6,623 nucleotides of DNA from Tannerella sp. (GTDB lineage: Bacteria; Bacteroidota; Bacteroidia; Bacteroidales; Tannerellaceae): the NCBI GenBank assembly GCA_031277235.1, contig JAITMT010000431.1, forward strand, positions 1-6,623, read 5' to 3'. Every line of letters starts with the position of its first letter. Positions within the stretch are counted from its first letter, which is position 1. The notes under the pieces are model-generated. The model worked only from the letters and a program-made list of their open reading frames with translations. It had not been told where the DNA came from and searched no databases. Both the position numbers and the translations under genes were made by a program. Shown piece after piece: positions 1 through 6,100 of this stretch.

Positions 1-431
1 CCGCAGAAATTCCCTTCCGTGTCATATTTTACCAGTTGGTTGGGCTGGTGATGAAAATACAGAAATTCCTCTTTTTCGTCCATCCAGCTGAACTCGCCGG
101 AATATGCTGCCGGATCCTGCCCGACATGACCGATTTTCGCGATAAAACGCCCGTCCGACTTGTCGAATAACAGACAACTTTTCTGCGCCTCCACCACGAT
201 GTATTTTTTGAAAACCTTGACAACCGGATTCCCGCCTACAAGCCCTTCATCCGTTGTTTCAAGCGGAATATAACGAATTTTTTGACCGAAATCGGACGTC
301 TTCAACCGGGTAAGATTCTCCATACCGTGTTCAACGTCAATAACATTCGACTCCTTCGTCACATTTCCCTGATTATTACAGGAAAACAGCAACAGCATCA
401 CAATACCTGACCATAAAATTTTTAGTTTCAT
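1..431 (-). CDS. 6-bladed beta-propeller lipoprotein, N-terminal part (truncated by window edge)
   Basis: The minus strand is open for 143 codons from an ATG at 429-431 and runs off the left edge, so only the N-terminus is seen. Residues 1-18 form a lipoprotein signal peptide: Lys2 and Lys4, a hydrophobic stretch (ILWSGIVMLLLF), and a lipobox LFSC with Cys18 as the acylated residue. The mature part has an IRYIPLET segment near residue 54, then alternating hydrophobic strands (VVKVFKKYIVVE, CLLFDKSDGRFIAKIG) and a GQDPAAYSGEF turn near 107. This matches the usual start of the Bacteroides '6-bladed beta-propeller' lipoprotein family (YIPLET, FDK.G, G.GPGEY-like turn). Members are cell-envelope proteins, mostly of unknown ligand, often in large paralogous sets. 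The residues after Cys18 (NNQGN) are not the acidic stretch associated with surface export, so a periplasm-facing anchor is plausible. Family assignment is likely; function is unknown. Confidence 0.8.
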   Translation of the reverse strand, partial: MKLKILWSGIVMLLLFSCNNQGNVTKESNVIDVEHGMENLTRLKTSDFGQKIRYIPLETTDEGLVGGNPVVKVFKKYIVVEAQKSCLLFDKSDGRFIAKIGHVGQDPAAYSGEFSWMDEKEEFLYFHHQPNQLVKYDTEGNFC

Positions 432-448
432 ACGAATAATTTTTGCGG

Positions 449-479
449 CAAATATACGACTAATAAATTAGACTGCAAA
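449..479 (-). promoter_or_regulatory. Bacteroidota-type promoter for the lipoprotein gene
   Basis: Read on the minus strand, TTTG (476-479), a 19-nt spacer and TATATTTG (449-456) match the known Bacteroidota housekeeping promoter (TTTG at -33, TAnnTTTG at -7) at every specified base. The -7 box ends 17 nt before the ATG of the lipoprotein gene, which gives a short leader. It implies that this gene is transcribed separately from the upstream ridA-CDF pair. Confidence 0.7.
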
Positions 480-559
480 AAAAATGTTGTATTAATGAAA
501 ATTTTCGTAGGAAACGCTACGTTCGCCTGCGGTTATGAAAATTTCTCCTTTCAGGCCGC

Positions 560-711
560 TTCCCGTAGGGAAGAAAGCTTGGTAGAAACGAATTTTCCCC
601 ATAAACAGCATGCCGTCAGGTATGCAACCCATATCTGTGGAGGTAGCATACCTGACGGCATGCATCCCGGGGACGGATAATCTTTCTACCGAGCTATATT
701 CCCTACGGGAA
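560..711. repeat. 152-bp nested palindromic element (REPIN/MITE-like candidate)
   Basis: This is a near-perfect dyad centred between 635 and 636. Outer arms TTCCCGTAGGGAA (560-572) and TTCCCTACGGGAA (699-711) are exact reverse complements. Middle arms AGCTTGGTAGAAA (576-588) and TTTCTACCGAGCT (683-695) match at 12 of 13 positions. Inner arms GCATGCCGTCAGGTATGC (608-625) and GCATACCTGACGGCATGC (646-663) match at all 18. The spacers between arms are equal on both sides (3 and 19 nt) and the central loop is 20 nt. Each outer and inner arm is also a small hairpin by itself (TTCCC/GGGAA; GCATGCC/GGTATGC with one G-T pair). A 61-codon ORF (495-680, plus) runs through it, but its sequence is dictated by the repeat, so I do not call it a gene. 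The element lies between the CDF stop and the lipoprotein promoter. Candidates are a mobilised intergenic repeat, a structured RNA or a terminator; which one is not decidable here. Confidence 0.8.
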
Positions 712-740
712 TGAAAACAGCCAATTCCCGGAGAGAAGTC

Positions 741-776
741 ATTCCGCGCTATCTCATCGCTGAGACAACGCAGAAT
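741..776. terminator. Stem-loop downstream of the CDF gene (possible terminator, no T-run)
   Basis: The sequence pairs ATTC (741-744) with GAAT (773-776), GCG (746-748) with CGC (769-771) and TCTCA (752-756) with TGAGA (761-765), with a TCGC loop and internal mismatches. It starts 32 nt beyond the CDF stop in the direction of transcription. No T-tract follows on either strand, so it is not a classic intrinsic terminator. It may instead protect the 3' end of the mRNA or be the outermost arm of the palindromic element to its left. Confidence 0.4.
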
Positions 777-808
777 AAGAAATCATTTTAAAATTCAAAA
801 GATATCCC

Positions 809-1690
809 TCAATCGCAAGTATGAAAACACTGCGTATCAGGTCTTTCCATTTCTATGGTAACGTGTTCGATGTGGAAAGGCTGTGCCGTTTCGACGATTT
901 TTTGTTTGAGTTCCTCACATTCAACGCTTTCCGTTACGACGTGAAGCGTCATGATGTGCGATTCGCCGTCCATCGTCCAAAGATGCAGGTCGTGAATGGA
1001 CTGCACGTCTTCAATATTTCGTATTTGCTGCTCCAATTCGTTCATATCAACGCTTTCAGGCGTCGCCTGCAACATGATGGTAAACGTGGCGCGCAGATTC
1101 CGAAAAACATTGTATAACACCCAGATACTGATTAAGATAGAAAGTATCGGATCCAAAATCGGGAAATAAACAAACTGCATCACAACGCTCGCGACCAAAA
1201 CGGCTATCCAGCCAAGTACATCCTCCATAATATGCAGAAAAACAGCACGTTCATTCAGAGAACTGCCTTTTTTCAACCGGAGCGCAGCCAAACCATTGAT
1301 GAGGATGCCGAACAACGCAATCCACATCATGCCCTGCGCATGGACGTCGTGGGGCGAAAGAATGCGTTTAACCGACTCGATAAAAACGAATAACGAACTG
1401 ATAAACAGCACTCCCGAAAGGAAAACCGAGCCCAGCAACGAAAACCGCTTATAGCCGTAGGAATATTTCCGATCGCGTTTTTGGGTAGATTTTTTCTGAA
1501 AAGCCCACGCCACCGCCAGCGAAAGGCAGTCTCCAAAGTCGTGCAGCGCGTCGGAAAGGATGGCGATACTGTTGGTCAGAATGCCGCCAATCAACTCCAC
1601 GAAAACGAAAAACAGGTTCAACCAAAACGCTACCGTGATATTTTTGGTTGCGTTGCTGTTTTCGTGCGTATGATCGTGATTGTGAGACAT
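809..1690 (-). CDS. Cation diffusion facilitator (CDF) family metal/H+ antiporter, CzcD/ZitB-like
   Basis: This 293-residue inner-membrane protein probably exports Zn2+ or related divalent metals from the cytoplasm in exchange for protons. It opens with a His-rich segment (SHNHDHTH, residues 2-9), common in zinc-handling CDFs. Six membrane segments follow, near 18-38, 40-64, 83-105, 121-138, 150-173 and 178-197. The transport-site motifs are intact: Asp47 and His50-xxx-Asp54 in segment 2, and His153-xxx-Asp157 in segment 5. A DPILSIL motif (Asp180) starts segment 6. The cytoplasmic domain (about 205-293) has the typical IHDLHLWTM (232-240) and HVTIEME (276-282) motifs and ends in a CFHTC tail that could add metal ligands. 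Length is normal. The ATG is separated from the upstream ridA stop by 49 bp of heptamer repeats, so the two are likely cotranscribed. The family is certain; Zn versus Cd/Co/Fe preference cannot be fixed, so no symbol is given. Confidence 0.95.
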   Translation of the reverse strand: MSHNHDHTHENSNATKNITVAFWLNLFFVFVELIGGILTNSIAILSDALHDFGDCLSLAVAWAFQKKSTQKRDRKYSYGYKRFSLLGSVFLSGVLFISSLFVFIESVKRILSPHDVHAQGMMWIALFGILINGLAALRLKKGSSLNERAVFLHIMEDVLGWIAVLVASVVMQFVYFPILDPILSILISIWVLYNVFRNLRATFTIMLQATPESVDMNELEQQIRNIEDVQSIHDLHLWTMDGESHIMTLHVVTESVECEELKQKIVETAQPFHIEHVTIEMERPDTQCFHTCD

Positions 1691-1739
1691 GTTTAATGTT
1701 CAAAGTTCAAAGTTCGGGGTTCAAGGTTCGGGGTTCAAA
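1691..1739. repeat. Array of seven heptamers (GTTCRRR) filling the ridA-CDF spacer
   Basis: On the plus strand the units are GTTTAAT (1691, degenerate), GTTCAAA (1698), GTTCAAA (1705), GTTCGGG (1712), GTTCAAG (1719), GTTCGGG (1726) and GTTCAAA (1733). Seven units of 7 bp fill the 49-bp gap exactly: the array abuts the CDF start codon on one side and the ridA stop codon on the other. In the transcript of these minus-strand genes it reads as YYYGAAC. There is no Shine-Dalgarno in it. A second array of the same type lies at 3040-3088. Confidence 0.85.
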
Positions 1740-2123
1740 TTAACTTGATTTGTTCGCAATGACCTCAATTTCAACCATTCCGTTCTTCGGTAAGGTTTTT
1801 GCCGCAATGGCGGAACGCGCAGGAAAATCACCGTCAAACTGCGCCGCATACACTTCGTTCACCACCGCAAAATCTGCCATATCTGCCAGAAATACGGTCA
1901 TTTTCACAATATCGGACATCTCATAGCCCGCTTCCGAAATCAGAGCGCGGATATTTTTGAAAACCTGCACGGTTTGTTCTTTTACACCGCCCTCTACAAA
2001 ATTTCCCGTTTCGGGATTCAACCCCAGCTGTCCCGAAAGAAACAGCAGACTTCCCGACTGAAGAGCCTGACTGTAAGGTCCAATTGCCGCCGGCGCTTTT
2101 TCCGTTTTAATACTTTTTTTCAT
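1740..2123 (-). CDS. ridA: RidA family 2-iminobutanoate/2-iminopropanoate deaminase
   Basis: This 127-residue protein is a full-length member of the YjgF/YER057c/UK114 family. These small cytosolic trimers hydrolyse reactive enamine/imine intermediates released by PLP enzymes such as threonine dehydratase, protecting other PLP enzymes from damage. The family signatures are present: APAAIGPYSQA (Tyr17), SGQLGLNP (Ser30), a DIVKMTVFLADMADFAVVNEVY block (71-92), FPARSAI with Arg103, and VEIEVIA (Glu118/Glu120). Arg103 and Glu118 correspond to E. coli Arg105 and Glu120, which contact the substrate. The cysteine following PARS in E. coli RidA is Ala105 here, a substitution that should not abolish activity because Arg is the key residue. 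The ATG lies 19 nt from a good promoter. It is the first gene of a likely operon with the downstream CDF transporter; why these two are paired is not obvious. Confidence 0.95.
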   Translation of the reverse strand: MKKSIKTEKAPAAIGPYSQALQSGSLLFLSGQLGLNPETGNFVEGGVKEQTVQVFKNIRALISEAGYEMSDIVKMTVFLADMADFAVVNEVYAAQFDGDFPARSAIAAKTLPKNGMVEIEVIANKSS

Positions 2124-2142
2124 TGTTTTTCATAATTTTCTG

Positions 2143-2174
2143 CAAAATTAGATGAAATTTTGGATTTTTCCAAG
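2143..2174 (-). promoter_or_regulatory. Bacteroidota-type promoter for ridA-CDF
   Basis: Read on the minus strand, CTTG (2171-2174), a 20-nt spacer and TAATTTTG (2143-2150) fit the Bacteroidota promoter: the -7 box matches TAnnTTTG fully and the -33 box matches three of four bases. The -7 box ends 19 nt before the ridA ATG, the same layout as the lipoprotein promoter at 449-479. Confidence 0.6.
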
Positions 2175-2372
2175 TTTCGCTACACAAAGTCATTGATAAA
2201 AACTCAATATTGTACTCAAGAGATGGTTGGCATTCCGGTTCCTTGCGGTTAAGAATTTTTTATCGCAAAGTGTGCCGGGACAATACAAAATCCTCTATAC
2301 GTTCCTGCAAGCGGGTCGCAGTTTAGGATGAAAACGAGTGAACGGGGAAGGCAAATTCCCTGCGCCGGAAAG

Positions 2373-2409
2373 TTTTTTTTACCTTTTTATACGCTTTTTC
2401 GTTTTTTTT
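2373..2409. promoter_or_regulatory. Phased T-tracts in the ridA/ruvA divergent spacer (probable curved DNA)
   Basis: Four T-runs sit at 2373-2380, 2384-2388, 2395-2399 and 2402-2409, with centres about 9.5, 11 and 8.5 bp apart, close to the helical repeat. Phased A/T-tracts of this kind bend DNA. The block ends 37 bp before the ruvA ATG. I found no convincing TAnnTTTG box for ruvA; TACCTTTT at 2380-2387 is a poor match without a -33 element. The rest of the 323-bp spacer (2124-2446) holds the ridA promoter, a weak hairpin at 2243-2268 (TTGCG/CGCAA) and nothing else I can support. Confidence 0.4.
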
Positions 2410-2446
2410 CGTTATTACAAAGTATTAGTATCTAACGACGAAAAAA

Positions 2447-3037
2447 ATGATTGAATACATACGGGGCGAAATTGTAGAACTGTCGCCAACTCAAATGATA
2501 ATGGATTGTAACGGAATAGGCTATGAATTAAACATTTCCGTTACAACTTATTCCGCTTTCAACGGACAGCGGGAAGGGAAAATTTTCGTGTACGAGATTA
2601 TCCGCGAAGATGCGCATCTGCTTTACGGTTTTGCAAGTCGCGAAGAACGCGAACTGTTTCTGTTGCTGACGTCCGTATCGGGCGTGGGACCCAATACGGC
2701 GCGCATGATTTTGTCGTCGCTGCCGCCGTCCGAATTGATTCAGGCGATTGCTTCGGGCGACGACGTCAGTTTGACACGCATCAAAGGCATCGGAAGCAAG
2801 ACGGCGCAACGGATTCTGGTGGATTTGCGCAACAAGGTGAAAACGGTTGAAGGCATGAGTGGACGGTCGAAACTATCTGCCGCCGCCCGTTCCGAAATAT
2901 CCGAAGGCGCTGTGGCTGCGCTTGTTATGCTCGGTTTTCAAAAAGCGGCTTCGCAAAAGGCGGTGGATGCCATTTTGAAAAATTCACCCTCTTCGAGTGT
3001 GGAACAGGTGATTAAGGATGCGTTGAAAATATTATGA
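2447..3037 (+). CDS. ruvA: Holliday junction branch migration complex subunit RuvA
   Basis: This 196-residue protein binds four-way DNA junctions as a tetramer and loads the RuvB helicase for branch migration in recombinational repair. All three domains are visible. The N-terminal OB-fold (1-62) begins MIEYIRGEIVEL and carries the acidic pin Glu54-Asp55 in REDAHLLYGF. The central domain has two helix-hairpin-helix motifs, SVSGVGPNTA (76-85) and KGIGSKTAQR (113-122). After a flexible linker near 132-150, the RuvB-binding domain III (about 152-196) has the usual AVAALVMLGF segment. Length is normal (E. coli 203). The ATG is preceded by an A-rich GACGAAAAAA stretch and no Shine-Dalgarno, as usual in this phylum. 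sprA follows 108 bp downstream on the same strand; cotranscription is possible, though tandem repeats fill most of the gap. Confidence 0.97.
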   Translation: MIEYIRGEIVELSPTQMIMDCNGIGYELNISVTTYSAFNGQREGKIFVYEIIREDAHLLYGFASREERELFLLLTSVSGVGPNTARMILSSLPPSELIQAIASGDDVSLTRIKGIGSKTAQRILVDLRNKVKTVEGMSGRSKLSAAARSEISEGAVAALVMLGFQKAASQKAVDAILKNSPSSSVEQVIKDALKIL

Positions 3038-3039
3038 AA

Positions 3040-3088
3040 GTTCGAGGTTCGAGGTTTGAAGTTCAAAGTTCAAGGTTCAAGGTTTGGG
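3040..3088. repeat. Second array of seven heptamers (GTTYRRR), ruvA-sprA spacer
   Basis: Units are GTTCGAG (3040), GTTCGAG (3047), GTTTGAA (3054), GTTCAAA (3061), GTTCAAG (3068), GTTCAAG (3075) and GTTTGGG (3082). As in the array at 1691-1739 there are seven units and 49 bp, here starting two bases after the ruvA stop. Both arrays have the same orientation on the plus strand, yet the flanking genes run in opposite directions, so relative to transcription the two are reversed. Confidence 0.85.
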
Positions 3089-3091
3089 AAA

Positions 3092-3123
3092 CCGTTCACC
3101 CGTTTATCCGTTCTACCGTTCAT
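3092..3123. repeat. Array of four octamers (CCGTTYNN) upstream of sprA
   Basis: Units CCGTTCAC (3092), CCGTTTAT (3100), CCGTTCTA (3108) and CCGTTCAT (3116) follow the heptamer array after an AAA spacer. The first five bases are invariant, position six is C or T, and the last two bases vary. It ends 22 bp before the proposed sprA start. With the heptamers, simple repeats make up 81 of the 108 intergenic bases. Confidence 0.75.
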
Positions 3124-3145
3124 ACAAAAATAAAAGTTTAAAGAG

Positions 3146-6100
3146 TTGATCACAAGGAAAGTAAAATATTTAATAATCGTCATGATCTGTATATCGGGCA
3201 TTTCCGTTTTGAATGCCGGATATACACATAATTATTTTATATACAATACTTTACAATCTCCACAGGATACGCTTCCGGCGCCACAGGATTCGGTACGGCA
3301 GGATTCCACGTTGCTGCAAACGGATGAAACCGTGCAGGATTCGGTTGGTACACTGCTGTTTCCCGTCAAGAAAACCGTTTCCGATGGCTATTATGATTTG
3401 ACTCCAAAATCAACTTTAACATTAAAAGACTTTACCCAAAAATCGTCCTTGGATTTGAAAGATCCCGAAAATTTGATTGATACGGTAGAATACGACTTGA
3501 AGTCAGGCAATTACCTCTTTCGCTCGAAAGTGGGCGACATGGATTTGGTAACGCCGCTCCAAATGACACCCGAAGAATATCAGAAATGGAGTATGGAACA
3601 ATCTCTGTATCAGTATTTCCAGCAACGGAATCAGGCGGCGATAGACAGTTCGCTGTCAGCCGGCACAAGCGGCGCTAACCGGTTCAATCTCATGGATATG
3701 CAGTTTGATATCGGTGGAGCAGACCGCCTTTTCGGACCGGGCGGCGTACGGTTGAGATCGTCGGGGAGTCTCAACGTTGGCTTGGGACTGAAAACCAGCA
3801 AAACCGACAATCCTTCCATTCCGCTACGCTCGCGCAGCCGCACGTTTTTCGATTTTCAGACGGATATTCAGGCAAATATGCAGGCGCAGGTGGGTACGAA
3901 AATCAATTTTCGCCTGGATTACGACACCGAAAGCATGTTTAATTTCGACCAGTCTCAACTGAAACTTGCCTACAGCGGCGAGGAGGACGAAATCATCAAA
4001 TCGCTCGAAGGCGGCAACGTGAGCATGTCCACCAACAACTCGCTGATTCGCGGCGGGTCGGCGCTGTTCGGCGTCAAAACCGATTTGCAGTTTGGCAAAT
4101 TGCGCTTCAGAGCCATCGTTGCGCAGCAGGAATCGGAATCCCGGAGTATCAATTCCAAAGGAAAAACGCAGATGACGCCCTTTGAAATTTCGGCAGAAAG
4201 TTACGACGAAAACCGGCACTATTTCCTCGCACACTATTTTCGCGAACACTACGACGCGGCGATGTCGAAACTTCCCTATATCGCTTCGGGGGTGAGAATC
4301 AAGCGTATAGAGGTCTGGATAACCAACAAAAGCAGCAACTACGGACAGGCGCGCAACATCATCGCCTTTTCCGATTTGGGCGAACACGACGTGATCAGCA
4401 ATCCGCAATTTTCACCATCCGGGAATTTGGATATTCCTCAAAATGAAGCGAATACACTCTATAGAACGGTCGTTGACAATTATTCGGGAGCGCGGGAAAT
4501 CAGCACGGTCTCCCAAACGTTTGACGGATTTATCGAAGGCGGAAAAGACTATGAAAAAATCGAAAGCGCCCGCCTGCTTTCGCCGTCGGAATACACGCTG
4601 AACGAGCAATTGGGCTATATTTCGCTCAATATGCAACTGCAAACCGACGAAGTGCTGGCGGTGGCGTACGAATTTACCTACAACGACGGCGCGGTGTATC
4701 AGGTCGGTGAATTTTCGAGCGACAACAGCGAAAAAACAAGCCAAAACCTGTATCTCAAAATGCTGAAAGGCACCTCTTTATCGCCTACGATGCCTTTCTG
4801 GGACTTGATGATGAAAAACATCTACAACATACCGAATGCCTATTCGGTTCAAAAGGAGAAATTCCGTCTCGACGTCGTTTACAAAAGCGACACGACCGGA
4901 ACATACATCTACACCATTCCCGAAGGCAATATCAAGGACAGGACGCTGTTGCGCGTGATGAACCTCGACCGCCTGAACATGAACGACGAAGCCTATCCCG
5001 ACGGATTTTTCGACTACGTGGACGGTTTTACGGTGATTTCCAGTAACGGACGCATCATTTTTCCCGTCGTCGAACCTTTCGGCTCGCATCTGCGCAAACA
5101 AATCGGAAATGACGCAATAGCAGACAAATACGTGTATCAGGAACTGTACGACTCGACTTTGACGATTGCCAAACAGATTGCCGAAAAGAATAAATTTATC
5201 ATGCGCGGGCAATATTCCGGCAGTTCTTCCAACAGGCTGTCGCTCGGCGCAACCAACGTGGCGCGCGGCTCGGTGGTCGTCAAGGCAAACGGGATGATTC
5301 TGACTGAAAACGTTGATTATGTGGTGAATTACAGTTCGGGAACCGTGGATATTGTCAATGAAAATCTGCTTTCGAGCAACGCCAATATCAGCGTTTCGAT
5401 GGAAAATCAATCCATGTTCAGCATGCAGCGCAAAACGATGTTCGGCGCTGACCTGAACTACGAATTTTCCAAAAATTTCAATCTCGGAACAACGATTATG
5501 CACCTCTCGGAAATGCCGCTGACCACCAAAACCTCTTTCGGCGAAGAATCGGTGAAAAATACGCTGTGGGGCTTGAATCTCGATTACAAAGGTGAAAGTC
5601 AGTGGCTTACGAATATGTTCGACAAACTGCCGCTGCTGCAACTTTCGCAGCCGAGCACGTTTTCCGTCAATGCCGAATTTGCGCACCTGATAGCCGGACA
5701 CTACGAAAACAGATACGCCGGCGAATATTCCTATCTCGATGATTTTGAATCAACTCAAGGTGAATCCGACCTGCTTAATCCCTATTTCTGGAATCTGGCA
5801 AGCACGCCTTACGAAAATTCCGGTTCCACGCTTTTTCCCGAAGCCGGAAAGACAAACGACATCGAATACGGCAAAAATCGCGCCCTGTTCGCGTGGTATT
5901 ACATTGACCGCATGTTCACCGGAAGACGCTCGGCATTAAGACCTTCCCACATTACGGACGAAGACATTTCCAATCACTACGTCCGCGCCGTCCTTTCGAC
6001 CGAACTTTTCCCCGACAGGGATTTGGGTTATAATGAAGATAACTATTTGAATGTATTGAATTTAGCCTATTATCCGACGGAAAGAGGTCCCTATAACTTG

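Noticed and set aside
495..680. 61-codon plus-strand ORF in the intergenic region
   Set aside because: It runs through the left arms and inner arms of the palindrome, so its composition follows from the repeat; it has no recognisable domain and no promoter or start-site support. Databases may hold such ORFs as hypothetical proteins.
560..711. Palindrome considered as an integron attC site or rho-independent terminator
   Set aside because: It lacks paired RYYYAAC/GTTRRRY core sites at its ends, no integron integrase or cassette is nearby, and no T-run follows the stem on either strand.
821..1117. 98-codon plus-strand ORF inside the CDF gene, and similar ORFs at 1327-1703
   Set aside because: They overlap a full-length, motif-complete CDF transporter on the other strand or in other frames and show no family features.
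2243..2268. Hairpin TTGCG/CGCAA in the ridA/ruvA spacer
   Set aside because: There are only five strong pairs, and the inner part relies on wobble pairs in AT-rich sequence; this is not distinguishable from chance.
2328..2435. 35-codon ORF (ATG to TAA) upstream of ruvA
   Set aside because: Its second half is the T-rich tract read as Phe/Leu; it has no promoter or conserved feature, so it is probably chance.
1691..3123. Short repeats considered as CRISPR
   Set aside because: Units are 7-8 bp, contiguous and without spacers; there is no cas gene.
3213..3401. 62-codon plus-strand ORF near the sprA start
   Set aside because: It lies in another frame within the SprA signal/linker region; the SprA frame is continuous and matches family motifs.
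4778..5701. 307-codon minus-strand ORF opposite sprA (with others at 3824-4408, 4412-4744 and 6173-6577)
   Set aside because: All four are in the antisense frame whose codons coincide with sprA codons. Stops there require TTA, CTA or TCA in sprA, which are rare codons in this gene. The translations are low in recognisable motifs, while sprA matches its family throughout.
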